In this document: positions 34,741 to 44,072 of the stretch, piece by piece | Layout of the letters: each line of letters opens with the position of its first letter | Position numbering within the stretch: the stretch's first letter is position 1 | Assembly (NCBI RefSeq): GCF_010206195.1 | Contig: NZ_VIQT01000021.1 | Span: 124,001-188,000 of the forward strand | DNA: 64,000 bases | Source of the DNA: Anaerotruncus colihominis | Lineage (GTDB): Bacteria; Bacillota; Clostridia; Oscillospirales; Ruminococcaceae | Direction: 5' to 3' | Notes under the pieces: model-generated | Seen by the model: the letters and a program-made list of their open reading frames with translations, nothing else | The model's database searches: none | What the model was told of the DNA's origin: nothing | Made by a program: the position numbers and the translations under genes

Positions 34741-35193
34741 TTATTTTAAAAGATACAAATGACCGTTGAAACGCATCAGGATAACATACGGTTTTCCGGA
34801 ATAATCGATCAGACCGTAAGATTAGCATTATCCCGGCTCCCGTGTAACCATTCCTTTATAAACAGCTTCAAATCTTTCTGAATCACCGATACGGTTGATG
34901 GATACCAAAGGAAGCTGTCCCGAATACGTCGCCTGATATTCTTCATTATATTCCTCGCAATAGCGCGTTGTATCCGTTAAAGGAAGCAGCGGAAGCAAAT
35001 CGCTCAAAGAATCGTATTCAAAACGGAATTCCTGTACATATCCGATATCTGGATTCACGGACGACGCTTCCGACGGTTCTGCATTCTGTGATTGCCCTGC
35101 CGAGGATGCACAACCTGTAAACGATATCAAAATGAGTACTGGGCACAACAGAGCACATAAAACACCTTTTACAGAAAATGTTTTTTTCGCCAT
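34741..35193 (-). pseudogene. Small lipoprotein gene with two in-frame stop codons near its end
   Basis: Starts MAKKTFSVKGVLCALLCPV behind AAGGGGGAA; signal peptide ends ISFTGC at the lipidated cysteine near residue 27. Then comes an acidic domain (EFRFEYDSLSDLLPLLPLTD) and AVYKGMVTREPG, where TAA (34828-34830) stops translation. The same frame holds TGC, another TAA (34822-34824), then 27 more sense codons reading SYGLIDYSGKPYVILMRF and ending HLYLLK before TAA at 34741. The continuation looks like real protein, so the gene was probably longer and has lost its tail. The 121-residue truncated form may still be made. Family not recognised. Confidence 0.65.
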
Positions 35194-35261
35194 CATATTC
35201 CCCCTTGATCTCAAAGCGGTCCCGCCCTGCGGACAGGGCGGGACCATCCATCTTTTAGCTG

Positions 35262-35612
35262 TCAGGAATGGCCTGCCAGTGTCCCTTCATAAAGGATTTC
35301 CCATCCGCCGGTTCCATCGGGATTGTTTATTTTGCGGACATCGCTGGTTTTATAAATATACCCCGAAAATTTAACGCCGCCGCGCGTTACCGTTACCGAC
35401 TTGCGTGCCGGAGCATCTCCCGGACCAGAATAACGGTCATTGGGAAAATAAAAATATTCTGAGTATTCGATATACATCGGCGCTCTTGCAATCCCATCTT
35501 ATTCTGCTATCTCAATGTTGGGTTCCGGGTTCCATTCTGTTGCCGCCATCGCTGTCACGCCCATTGTTATCAACAAAGCCGCTGCCAAAAAGACGCTCAA
35601 AAACTTTTTCAT
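35262..35612 (-). pseudogene. Exported protein gene interrupted by one in-frame TAA
   Basis: ATG at 35612 follows AAAGGACGG and encodes a clear signal peptide, MKKFLSVFLAAALLITMGV ending TAMAA, then TEWNPEPNIEIAE and TAA at 35499-35501. The same frame continues without other stops for 79 codons: DGIARAPMYIEYSEYFYFPN, VTVTRGGVKFSGYIYKTSD, GGWEILYEGTLAGHS, to TGA at 35262. The rest reads like a small secreted beta-rich protein of about 115 residues. It stands directly upstream of the lipoprotein gene that is also broken, so the pair probably formed one operon. An internal ATG at 35477 could give a 71-residue product without a signal peptide. Confidence 0.6.
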
Positions 35613-35794
35613 AATTTCCGTCCTTTCTCAGATGTTTCTGGTTCTACAGTCGGACTTTTTTCACGTACATTGGAATCACACCTCTCCTGATTATAATTTT
35701 TATTTGCTCTTACTTTATAAACCATTCGAAAGACATTTTGGGGACAACTTTTCCCAATTTTTTATTTTTATCAATTTAAAGTAATTTCTACTTC

Positions 35795-35823
35795 AAAAAA
35801 AGGCATGACCTATCGGTCATGCC
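35795..35823 (-). terminator. Rho-independent terminator after pckA
   Basis: Minus strand GGCATGACC, 4-nt loop, GGTCATGCC, then TTTTTTT. Closes the pckA transcript and insulates the two broken exported-protein genes. The region 35613-35794 is low-GC; its only reading frames are a few codons long. Confidence 0.85.
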
Positions 35824-35847
35824 CTCTATTATCCTTTCCCAGACGGG

Positions 35848-35973
35848 TCAACGATCCTTCAAAAAGAGGACGGCCGCCATCACTCCGCAGGTAATCGCAA
35901 CGGATGCGCCCATAATAACGAGCGTCACAGCCGTAATACCGCGCCAGGGATTAAAAAGCCTCAAGCTGCGCAT
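35848..35973 (-). CDS. Small membrane peptide after pckA (41 residues)
   Basis: Frame read directly: MRSLRLFNPWRGITAVTLVI then MGASVAITCGVMAAVLFLKDR. Basic N-terminus (Arg at 2, 5 and 11), one hydrophobic helix of about 22 residues, basic end: the plan of a single-pass inner-membrane peptide. It begins 4 nt after the pckA stop codon and ends just before the terminator, so it is in the same transcript. The ribosome-binding site is weak, and coupling to pckA would be needed. Function unknown. Confidence 0.5.
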   Translation of the reverse strand: MRSLRLFNPWRGITAVTLVIMGASVAITCGVMAAVLFLKDR

Positions 35974-35977
35974 AGGC

Positions 35978-37744
35978 TTACTTGTTCAGGTTGCTTTCAA
36001 GGGTGGCCAGTTCGGACTCAAGCGCCTTCGGCAGCTTGTCGCCAAATTTGGCATAGAACTCCTTGATGCCCTTGACTTCCTCTTTCCAGAGGCTCTTATC
36101 GACGGAAAGCAGATCGCGGACCGTATCGGTCGTGATGTCCAGGCCCTCCACATCGATGTCCTCAGGTTTCGGCTCGTAGCCGATCGGCGTTTCTACAGCG
36201 TCAGCCTTGCCCTCGCAGCGGTCAACAATCCAGTTGAGCACGCGCATATTGTCGCCGAAGCCCGGCCAGATGAAGTGGCCTTCGTCATCGGTGCGGAACC
36301 AGTTGACATTGAAGATCTTCGGAGCCTTGTCGCCGAGCTTCTTGCCCATTTCAAGCCAGTGCGCCCAGTAATCGCCCATATTATAACCGCAGAAGGGCAG
36401 CATGGCCATCGGGTCGCGGCGGACAACGCCAACTGCGCCGGCCGCGGCGGCAGTCGTCTCAGAAGCCATCGTGGAACCGACAAACACGCCGTGCTGCCAG
36501 TCGCGCGCCTGATAGACAAGCGGAGCGGTCTTGGCGCGGCGGCCGCCGAAGATGATTGCGGAGATGGGCACGCCGTTGGGGTTGTTGAACTCGGAGGAAA
36601 TGCACGGGCAGTTGATCGCCGGCGCGGTGAAACGGGAGTTCGGATGCGCGCCCTTGCTGCCATCGGTGCAATCCCACTTTTCGCCCTTCCAGTTGAGCGC
36701 GTTCTTTGGCGGGTTCTTGTCGAGTCCCTCCCACCAGACGGTGTTGTCGTCAAGGTTGTGGACAACATTGGTAAAGATCGTGTTCTTCTGCGTGGAGATC
36801 AGCGCGTTCGGATTGGACTTCATGTTGGTACCGGGCGCGACGCCGAAGAAGCCGTTTTCCGGGTTGATCGCCCACAGGCGGCCGTCCGGTCCGATGCGCA
36901 GCCAGGCGATATCGTCGCCGACGGTCCAGACCTTGTAACCAGCCTTCTTGAACTTCTCGGGCGGGATCAGCATGGCCAGGTTTGTCTTGCCGCAGGCGGA
37001 CGGGAACGCAGCGCAGACATACTTGATCTCGCCCTGCGGGTTCTCAAGGCCGAGAATGAGCATATGCTCGGCCATCCAGCCCTCATTTTTCGCCTGATAC
37101 GAGGCGATGCGCAACGCGAAGCACTTCTTTCCAAGCAGAACGTTGCCGCCGTAACCGGAGTTGACGGACCAGATGGTGTTGTCCTCCGGGAACTGGACGA
37201 TATAGCGGTTTTCCTCGTCCATCTGCGCCTTGGAGTGCAGGCCGCGGACAAAGTCGTTGGATGTTTCGCCGAGCTGGTCAAACGCCTGCTGGCCCATGCG
37301 GGTCATGATATCCATGTTGAGCACAACATAGATCGAATCAGTCAGCTCGACGCCGACCTTGGAGAACGGGGAGCCGATCGGGCCCATGCAGTACGGGATG
37401 ACGTACATGGTGCGGCCCTTCATCGCGCCGTCAAACAGCTTGCGCAGCTTGTCGTACATGACGTTCGGGTCCTCCCAGTTGTTGGTCGGGCCGGCGTCCT
37501 CTTTTTTGCGCGAGCAAATGAACGTACGTCCCTCGACGCGTGCGACATCGTTGACAGCCGTCCTATGCAGCAGGCAACCGGGCAGCTTTTCAGGGTTGAG
37601 GGCTTCCATCTCGCCGGTGGCGAGCGCCTGGTCGCGCAGCTCTTTAAGCTGCGCCTCGCTTCCGTCGATCCAAACAACCTTGTCAGGTTCGACAAGCGCC
37701 TTCATTTCCTCAATCCAGTTGAGGACATTTTTGTTGTTGGTCAT
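35978..37744 (-). CDS. pckA: Phosphoenolpyruvate carboxykinase (GTP type)
   Basis: Interconverts oxaloacetate plus GTP and PEP plus CO2. In anaerobes it often fixes CO2 from PEP, or feeds gluconeogenesis. 588 residues. The GTP-class signature FPSACGKTNLAMLIPP near 255-270 includes the hyperreactive Cys and the P-loop. Also visible are MGPIGSPFSKVGVELTDS near 121, PRNALIS-like ALISTQKNTIFTNV, and the C-terminal FWPGFGDNMRVLNWIVDRC equivalent WPGFGDNMRVLNWI. MTNNKNVLNWIEEM is the start, behind GAGAGGAG; a frame extension of 20 codons upstream lacks a ribosome-binding site. Confidence 0.95.
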   Translation of the reverse strand: MTNNKNVLNWIEEMKALVEPDKVVWIDGSEAQLKELRDQALATGEMEALNPEKLPGCLLHRTAVNDVARVEGRTFICSRKKEDAGPTNNWEDPNVMYDKLRKLFDGAMKGRTMYVIPYCMGPIGSPFSKVGVELTDSIYVVLNMDIMTRMGQQAFDQLGETSNDFVRGLHSKAQMDEENRYIVQFPEDNTIWSVNSGYGGNVLLGKKCFALRIASYQAKNEGWMAEHMLILGLENPQGEIKYVCAAFPSACGKTNLAMLIPPEKFKKAGYKVWTVGDDIAWLRIGPDGRLWAINPENGFFGVAPGTNMKSNPNALISTQKNTIFTNVVHNLDDNTVWWEGLDKNPPKNALNWKGEKWDCTDGSKGAHPNSRFTAPAINCPCISSEFNNPNGVPISAIIFGGRRAKTAPLVYQARDWQHGVFVGSTMASETTAAAAGAVGVVRRDPMAMLPFCGYNMGDYWAHWLEMGKKLGDKAPKIFNVNWFRTDDEGHFIWPGFGDNMRVLNWIVDRCEGKADAVETPIGYEPKPEDIDVEGLDITTDTVRDLLSVDKSLWKEEVKGIKEFYAKFGDKLPKALESELATLESNLNK

Positions 37745-37867
37745 GATTTTACTCCTCTCGATGTATTTGGAACGGTTTTTAAAACGATATAGAGGAAATA
37801 ACAAACGCGGTTTTTTTCAGACTTTTGCGGCTTTATCCCGGAAAATCCGAAATCTCCCACGTTTAGC

Positions 37868-37896
37868 ATTATACCCCTCGTCCGGCCCGATTGCAA
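37868..37896 (-). promoter_or_regulatory. pckA promoter
   Basis: Minus strand TTGCAA (37891-37896), 17-nt spacer, perfect TATAAT (37868-37873). Gives a leader of about 115 nt to pckA. The rest of 37745-38043 shows nothing else. Confidence 0.7.
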
Positions 37897-38043
37897 GGCG
37901 CTTGACGCGCTTTCTGTTAAATTTTCGTCAATATCTGCAACCGCCACAAAAATCGCCGCCGGCACCGCCTCTTTTTTTATAGATTGCGCTGCAATCTGCA
38001 AAATCCACCGGGTCCATTTTGATCAATCCGCGCCGCCCGCGGG

Positions 38044-39096
38044 TCAGGCGGGGGCGCCAAAGGCCCGCCTTCCGCACGCCTGCGCAAAATCTTCGGCAAT
38101 ATCCATTGACGGCGCTGCATTCAGGTCCGCGCCCGCGCGCACGCCGGCCTGATATTCGTAATATGCCTGCGCGCCGATCATCGCGGCGTTATCCCCGCAG
38201 AGTGAAAGCGGCGGCGCAAAATACCGCCAGCCCTGCGTGCGGCACATCTGCTCCAATGCGGCGCGCAGGCCGCTGTTGGCGCTGACGCCGCCGGCTGCGG
38301 CGATTGTTGCGCAGCCGTGCGCACGCGCGGCTGCGCACAGCTTGTCCGTCAGCACTTCGCACACTGTGCGCTGAAACGATGCGGCCAGAGAATCGATATC
38401 CACAGTCTCCCCCTTCTGCCGCGCGTTATGCAGAAGGTTGATCACAGCTGTTTTCAGCCCCGAAAAGCTGAAATCATACGGCGCGCCGTCGACACGCGGC
38501 TTTGGCAGGCGGTACCGATCCGGATCGCCGCGGCCGGCCGCCTGATCGATGTACACGCCGCCTGGATATGCAAAACCCATCGCGCGCGCGGCCTTATCAA
38601 ACGCCTCGCCGGCCGCATCGTCGCGCGTGCGGCCGATCACCTGAAAATCGGTATAGCCGTTTACCCGCACAATATGCGTGTGCCCGCCTGAGACGACCAG
38701 ACACAAAAACGGCGGCTCCAAGCCGGGATGCGCCAGATAGTTGGCCGCGATATGCCCGCGGATGTGGTGCACCGGCACGAGCGGTTTTCCCGCGGCATAC
38801 GCAAGCCCCTTGGCGTAATTGACGCCGACAAGCAGCGCGCCGATCAGCCCGGGCGCAGCGGTCACGGCCACGGCGTCGATTCCCGCGAGCGTGCAGCCCG
38901 CGTCGCCAAGCGCCTTTTTTACAACGGGTACGATGTTTTCACAGTGGCGGCGCGACGCGATCTCCGGCACGACGCCGCCGTAGAGCTGGTGCTCCGCCAC
39001 CTGCGAATCGATTGCGGACGAACGGATTGTCCGTCCATCCGTCACAACGGCCGCAGCCGTCTCGTCACAGGAGCTTTCAATCGCCAGTATATTCAT
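38044..39096 (-). CDS. tsaD: tRNA N6-adenosine threonylcarbamoyltransferase
   Basis: Transfers threonylcarbamoyl to A37 of ANN-decoding tRNAs, with TsaB and TsaE. 350 residues. MNILAIESSCDETAAAVV at the start, metal-binding HIRGHIAANYL near 108 with both His, LVVSGGHTHIV near 129 and the C-terminal GDNAAMIGAQAYYEYQAG. Overlaps rimI by 4 nt (ATGA), the common rimI-tsaD coupling; tsaB/tsaE are not in the window. Confidence 0.96.
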   Translation of the reverse strand: MNILAIESSCDETAAAVVTDGRTIRSSAIDSQVAEHQLYGGVVPEIASRRHCENIVPVVKKALGDAGCTLAGIDAVAVTAAPGLIGALLVGVNYAKGLAYAAGKPLVPVHHIRGHIAANYLAHPGLEPPFLCLVVSGGHTHIVRVNGYTDFQVIGRTRDDAAGEAFDKAARAMGFAYPGGVYIDQAAGRGDPDRYRLPKPRVDGAPYDFSFSGLKTAVINLLHNARQKGETVDIDSLAASFQRTVCEVLTDKLCAAARAHGCATIAAAGGVSANSGLRAALEQMCRTQGWRYFAPPLSLCGDNAAMIGAQAYYEYQAGVRAGADLNAAPSMDIAEDFAQACGRRAFGAPA

Positions 39097-39572
39097 GCGT
39101 CGTCCCTCCTGCGCCCCTGCGGCGTTACAGTTAAAAAAGCGGTCATCAGCACGGCGTCCTCCGTCGGGTTGGCGTAGTAGCGTCTGCGCCGTCCCACCAC
39201 GCCGAACCCGGACTTTTCATAAAAGGCGATCGCCGGCGCGTTGCTTTCACGCACCTCGAGCGTGATAAAGCCGAGCCGCGCGCGGCGCGCGAAAGCGAAC
39301 AGCCGCTCCATCAGCCGTGTGGCCAGGCCATGCCGCCGCACTGGCTTTGCGACAGCGACATTGGCGATGTAGCCCTCGTCCAATACGCGGTGCATCCCCA
39401 CATAGCCGAGCACTCGCGTTCCCGACACAGCCACAAAAAAGACGGCGTTCGGGTTGGCAAGCTCCGTTTCCAACACACGCGCGCTCCACGGCTGCGAGAA
39501 GCAGGCCCGCTCAAGCGACGCCACGCCCACGATATCCTCTGCCGTCATACGGCGACAGCGCACCGCGCGCAT
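39093..39572 (-). CDS. rimI: Ribosomal protein S18-alanine N-acetyltransferase-like GNAT
   Basis: About 159 residues from MRAVRCRRMTAEDIVGV. GNAT core: ERACFSQPWSARVLETELAN near 20-39, NVAVAKPVRRHGLATRLMER near 77-96 with the acetyl-CoA loop, and ESNAPAIAFYEKSGF near 120. Position between polA and tsaD and the PW motif fit RimI. No strong ribosome-binding site precedes this ATG, and the frame is open further up into polA, so the exact start is uncertain. Confidence 0.85.
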   Translation of the reverse strand: MRAVRCRRMTAEDIVGVASLERACFSQPWSARVLETELANPNAVFFVAVSGTRVLGYVGMHRVLDEGYIANVAVAKPVRRHGLATRLMERLFAFARRARLGFITLEVRESNAPAIAFYEKSGFGVVGRRRRYYANPTEDAVLMTAFLTVTPQGRRRDDA

Positions 39573-39618
39573 GCGGGCGCATGGATAGTCCGAAAACCGG
39601 CGTGTCCAAAGCCGCCGG

Positions 39619-42228
39619 CTATTTTGCTGCAAACCAGTTGTCTCCAACGTTTGTATCCGCTTCAAGGGGGACCTTGAGCGCAATGGCATGTTCCATTTCC
39701 TCCTTTAAGACGGCGCGTGCACGGTCAATTTCATCGTCCGGCGCCTCCACAAGCAGCTCGTCGTGCACCTGCAAGATCAGGCGCGCGCGCAGCCCTTCGC
39801 GGCGCAGACGCTCAAACACGCGTACCATGGCAATTTTAATGATGTCGGCCGCTGTGCCCTGAATGGGCGTATTGCGCGCAACGCGCTCGCCGAAAGCCTG
39901 CGTCACCTTGTTGGAGGCGGCAAGCTCAGGCAGGTAGCGCCGGCGGCCGAACAGCGTCTTGACATAGCCGTTTTCCCGCGCAAAGGCGATGGTATCCTCC
40001 ATGTATTTGCGCACGCCCGCGTAGTGGGCCAGATAGCTTTTGATATAGCTGTCAGCTTCGGAAATCGTGACGCCGATATCCTGCGACAGTGAAAATGCCC
40101 CGATGCCATAGACGATCCCAAAATTAACCGCCTTGGCACGCGAACGCATCAGCGGCGTGACCGTCCCGCCCGGCATTCCGAACACCTGCGCCGCCGTTGT
40201 GGCATGGATATCCTCGCCGCTTTGGAATGCTGCGATCATATTCTGATCATCGGCCAGGTCGGCCAGCACACGCAGCTCGATCTGCGAATAGTCGGCGTCA
40301 ACCAGCTTCCACCCCGGACGCGCTGTGAAAAAACGGCGCATCCGGCTGCCCTCCTCAGTGCGTATGGGGATATTCTGCAAATTTGGTTCGGTCGAACTGA
40401 TGCGGCCGGTGCGCGTCTCTGTCTGCTGGAAGGTCGACCGCACGCGGCCGTCTGGACCAACCACCTTTAAAAGCCCGTCCACATAGGTCGATTTAAGCTT
40501 GGAAAGCTTGCGGTACTCCAATATCTCCCCGATGATCGGATGCTGCGGGCGCAGCGCCTCAAGCACGTCCACATTGGTGGAATAGCCAGTCTTTGTCTTT
40601 TTCTTAGCAGGCAGGCCCAATTTCACAAACAGCACGTCTCCGAGCTGCTTTGGGGAATTGAGGTTAAAGTCATAACCGGCATAGCCGACAATCGCCGCGT
40701 GCGTCTCATCGATCCGGTCGTCAAGCTCGCCACCGTAGTCCCTGAGCGCCTGGGCATCGAGCGCGAAGCCCTCGCATTCCATGCCCGCCAGCACGCGCGC
40801 CAACGGCATTTCAATCTCGTAAAGCAGCTTCTCCTGTTCATGCTCCCGGATTTCATCCGTCAGTTTATCAAGCAGCGCGGGCAGCGCCGCGGCCTGCGCC
40901 ACAAGCGCCGCGTACTGCTCCGGGATTTCGCCTTCGAGCGCGCGCATTTCAGTCCTATACTGCGCACAGAGCTGAACGGGGTCATAGCCGGCGCTTGTTG
41001 GACTTAACAAGTAAGCGGCCAGCTCGCCGTCAAACGTCACATTTTCCAGATGCGCGCCGCGCCGGTACGCCATACGGTGCAGCGGTTTGCTGCTCCATAC
41101 GCGCAGCTTCACACCAGCGGCAAGCAGCGGCCCGAGCGTCTCGCCGCCGGAAAGCAGCAGCGTCCCGTCAGGCAGGGCGGCGGCGACGGCGACGATGTCG
41201 CCGCCGCCGTCCAGGCCGAACGCCAGATCGGCCGCCCCGGCCCCGATCACCCGCTGCGCAAAATCGGGCGCGCCAGCAATGACCCGCATCGGCCTGGACG
41301 GCTCCCGCGCCGTTTCCGGCGCGGCGCCGCCGCCCCCCTCCGTCTCCCGCGCGGCTGACGGGTCGACGCCCCAACGCTCCATCATCTTGAACATCTCGAG
41401 CCGCGCGAGCAGCGCGGCCGCCTTCGCCTGGTCGACCGGCGCACGCCGGTATGCCGCGGGCGAAGCGTCGATGGGCGCATCGCAGCAGATTTCACCAAGC
41501 TTTCGGCTTGTATAAGCCATCTCTTTGCCCTCGCCGAGCTTTTTACGCACGCCAGGCTTGATCTCGAGCGTATCAAGCTGTGCATAAATCGCATCGATAT
41601 CGTGGTACTGCCCGATCAGCGACAGCGCCGTCTTTTCACCGATCCCGGCAACACCCGGGATGTTGTCGGACGCATCGCCCATCAGCGCCTTGACGTCGAT
41701 AAGCTGCGCCGGTTCAACGCCATACTTTTCACGAACCGCCGCCTCGTCATACAGCGTCGAAGCGGGCTGCCCCATCTTTGTTGTGGCCAGCCGTACCGAT
41801 ACATGCGGCCCGACAAGCTGGAGGCTGTCGCGGTCGCCTGTCGCGATCACGCAGTCCCATCCCGTTTCGGTGCTGCTGCGCGCAAGCGTGCCGAGGATGT
41901 CGTCCGCTTCATAGCCCTCGCAGGTTACAATCTGAAAACCGAGCGCGCCGAGCAGCTCTTTGAGCGGCTCAAGCTGCGACGCCAGCTCATGGGGCATCCC
42001 CTTGCGCTGCGCCTTATAGCCGTCATACAGTTTGTGCCGGAAAGTCGGCGCGCGCAGATCGAATGCGACCGCCGCCGCATCCGGTTCAACCTCGTCGAGA
42101 ACACGCAGCAAAATATTTAAAAATCCATAGATTCCATTGGTAAATTCGCCATTTTTCGTTGTCAGCGCCTTGATGCCATAATACGCTCTGTTTAATATGC
42201 TATTTCCATCAACCGCCAGTAATTTCAC
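39619..42228 (-). CDS. polA: DNA polymerase I (5' nuclease and polymerase domains; proofreading domain decayed)
   Basis: Fills gaps and removes primers. 869 residues from a GTG (VKLLAVDGNSILNRAYYG) behind GGGGGTGG. The 5'-nuclease domain (1-about 290) has CEGYEADDILGTLAR and IATGDRDSLQLV. The polymerase domain has motif A VDADYSQIELRVLAD, motif B RSRAKAVNFGIVYGIGAFSL and motif C ILQVHDELLVEAP. In the middle the 3'-5' exonuclease DxE motif is not kept: LAFGLDGGGDIVAVAA lacks the Glu, so proofreading is probably absent, as in Thermus and many Firmicutes. Confidence 0.96.
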   Translation of the reverse strand: MKLLAVDGNSILNRAYYGIKALTTKNGEFTNGIYGFLNILLRVLDEVEPDAAAVAFDLRAPTFRHKLYDGYKAQRKGMPHELASQLEPLKELLGALGFQIVTCEGYEADDILGTLARSSTETGWDCVIATGDRDSLQLVGPHVSVRLATTKMGQPASTLYDEAAVREKYGVEPAQLIDVKALMGDASDNIPGVAGIGEKTALSLIGQYHDIDAIYAQLDTLEIKPGVRKKLGEGKEMAYTSRKLGEICCDAPIDASPAAYRRAPVDQAKAAALLARLEMFKMMERWGVDPSAARETEGGGGAAPETAREPSRPMRVIAGAPDFAQRVIGAGAADLAFGLDGGGDIVAVAAALPDGTLLLSGGETLGPLLAAGVKLRVWSSKPLHRMAYRRGAHLENVTFDGELAAYLLSPTSAGYDPVQLCAQYRTEMRALEGEIPEQYAALVAQAAALPALLDKLTDEIREHEQEKLLYEIEMPLARVLAGMECEGFALDAQALRDYGGELDDRIDETHAAIVGYAGYDFNLNSPKQLGDVLFVKLGLPAKKKTKTGYSTNVDVLEALRPQHPIIGEILEYRKLSKLKSTYVDGLLKVVGPDGRVRSTFQQTETRTGRISSTEPNLQNIPIRTEEGSRMRRFFTARPGWKLVDADYSQIELRVLADLADDQNMIAAFQSGEDIHATTAAQVFGMPGGTVTPLMRSRAKAVNFGIVYGIGAFSLSQDIGVTISEADSYIKSYLAHYAGVRKYMEDTIAFARENGYVKTLFGRRRYLPELAASNKVTQAFGERVARNTPIQGTAADIIKIAMVRVFERLRREGLRARLILQVHDELLVEAPDDEIDRARAVLKEEMEHAIALKVPLEADTNVGDNWFAAK

Positions 42229-42404
42229 TGCCGGCCACCCCCTCGTTCCATCCAGCTGCGTCTGAAGCCCGCACAAGCAGCTTTTTTCCCATCATTTTTT
42301 ATGTTCCGCATGTTTTATTAGTATACCACAAAACGTTGCCTCATGGTCAAATTTCTGTTAAGATATTGCATGTGAACCATGAATTTTTTCCCGGAGGTTA
42401 TCCA

Positions 42405-43379
42405 TTGAGAATCGGTACAATTGAAATTGAACGCACCGCCGCGCTCGCGCCAATGGCCGGCGTGGCTGACAGCGCTTTCCGGCAGATCTGCAAGCAATTT
42501 GGCGCGGCCTATATGGTCGGCGAGATGGCCAGCGCCAAGGGGATGCATTATTCCGACCGCAAAACAGCCAAGCTGCTCGGCGTACACGACGCGGAGCGGC
42601 CTGTTGCAGTGCAGCTATTTGGCGATGAACCGGAAATTGTCGCGGAAGCGGCTAAAAAGGCGCTTGCATTTTGTCCAGATGTCATTGATATCAATATGGG
42701 ATGTCCCGCGCCCAAGGTCGCCGGCAATGGCGGCGGTTCGGCGCTGATGAAAAATGTGGCGTTGGCTGCGCGTGTTACAGAGGCGGCTGTAAAGGCTGTC
42801 GACCTGCCAGTTACGGTCAAATTTCGTAAGGGGTGGGATGACGAGCATGTCAATGCCGTTGAATTTGCCCGCGCCATGGAGCAGAGCGGCGCGGCTGCTC
42901 TGACGGTTCACGGCCGCACCCGGATGCAGTATTATGCGCCGCCCGTCGACCTTGACATCATTGCGGCGGTTAAGGCTGCGGTATCGATCCCGGTGATCGG
43001 AAATGGCGACTGCACAGATATACAATCCGTTGTTAATATGTATGATTATACAAAATGCGATCTTGTCATGATCGGACGCGGCGCGCTTGGAAGTCCCTGG
43101 ATCTTTTCACAGGTAGCCCGCTACTTAAAAGACGGCGTCACCTTGCCCGCGCCCGACCTGCAAACACGCATGGATGTTATGCTCCGGCATATTTCCCTGA
43201 TCTGCGAAAACAAAGGGGAACGCCAAGCCATGCGCGAGGCACGCAAGCACGCGGCCTGGTATATGAAGGGGATGCGCGGCGCGGCCGCTTTCCGAAAGCA
43301 GGCAGGGGCGCTCACCGTTTTTGACGACGCCCGACGGCTGGCCGACGATGTGCTTGCGGCCAATTCGGATATTTTATAG
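42405..43379 (+). CDS. dusB: tRNA-dihydrouridine synthase, DusB-like
   Basis: FMN-dependent reduction of uridine in tRNA. 324 residues from TTG (LRIGTIEIERTAALAPMAGV): GGAGG stands 7 nt before it and no ATG gives the normal N-terminus. Catalytic Cys in DINMGCPAPKVAGNGGGSAL near 98, KFRKGWDDEHVN near 141, ALTVHGRTRMQYY near 164 and VIGNGDCTDIQS with IGRGALGSPWIF for FMN phosphate. Divergent from polA. Confidence 0.93.
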   Translation: MRIGTIEIERTAALAPMAGVADSAFRQICKQFGAAYMVGEMASAKGMHYSDRKTAKLLGVHDAERPVAVQLFGDEPEIVAEAAKKALAFCPDVIDINMGCPAPKVAGNGGGSALMKNVALAARVTEAAVKAVDLPVTVKFRKGWDDEHVNAVEFARAMEQSGAAALTVHGRTRMQYYAPPVDLDIIAAVKAAVSIPVIGNGDCTDIQSVVNMYDYTKCDLVMIGRGALGSPWIFSQVARYLKDGVTLPAPDLQTRMDVMLRHISLICENKGERQAMREARKHAAWYMKGMRGAAAFRKQAGALTVFDDARRLADDVLAANSDIL

Positions 43380-43415
43380 AATTCTATACAAATTGTAATA
43401 AAAGGAGCAGCAATT

Positions 43416-44072
43416 ATGCGCCCAAGAAAAAAACACAACCTGGCGCCGCGGCTGGCAGCATGTGAAGCGATCACTATTTTAGAGCCTGAATCCGAAAAAG
43501 GACACATTCGCGAACGATTCGCCGATCCATCGCTGCCTTTGCATGTAGAGCTTGGCTGCGGCAAGGGACTTTTTATCCGCACGCTTGCCGCCCGGCATCC
43601 GGAATGCAACTTTATCGCAATCGAACGCGAACCGAACGTCATAGTGACAGCGATGGAACAGGCGCTGCCGGCACAGCTTCCGAATCTGCTTTTTATTTTG
43701 GGCGACGCGGACCGCCTGCCTGGCATCTTTGAGCCGGGCGAACTTTCGCGCATTTACATCAATTTCTGCGATCCCTGGCACAAGCGCCGGCAATATAAAA
43801 AAAGGCTGACCTGGCGCGGCCGTCTGGAAATGTACAAGACGCTGCTGGCCCCCAACGGTGAGATCTGGTTTAAGACCGACAATTACATGTTGTATCATTT
43901 TTCAACATTTGAATTCGACGCCTGCATGGACCGCTATTTTTCCACCGGCGACCTGCATCACAGCGAATATGCCGCCGACAACATCATGACTGAATATGAA
44001 ACCTATTTTTCCAATCTCGGCCAACCCATCTATTCCATCCGCGCCCGCTTTTTTGAAAAAAAAGCTTGGTAA
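43416..44072 (+). CDS. trmB: tRNA (guanine-N7-)-methyltransferase
   Basis: Methylates G46 in the variable loop of tRNAs using SAM. 218 residues, start MRPRKKHNLAPRL behind AAAGGAG. SAM loop HVELGCGKGLFIRTLAARHP near 42-61; catalytic/tRNA motif YINFCDPWHKRRQYKKRL near 112-129 and FKTDNYMLYHFS near 150. Its last codons (ARFFEKKAW) are encoded by the first repeat A module. In the same direction as dusB with a short gap. Confidence 0.95.
   Translation: MRPRKKHNLAPRLAACEAITILEPESEKGHIRERFADPSLPLHVELGCGKGLFIRTLAARHPECNFIAIEREPNVIVTAMEQALPAQLPNLLFILGDADRLPGIFEPGELSRIYINFCDPWHKRRQYKKRLTWRGRLEMYKTLLAPNGEIWFKTDNYMLYHFSTFEFDACMDRYFSTGDLHHSEYAADNIMTEYETYFSNLGQPIYSIRARFFEKKAW

Noticed and set aside
34741..35612. 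Stop-codon reassignment (TAA as sense)
   Set aside because: TAA is the normal stop of many intact genes here (for example rpoA, rpmJ and fabD), so the in-frame TAA codons are better read as mutations.
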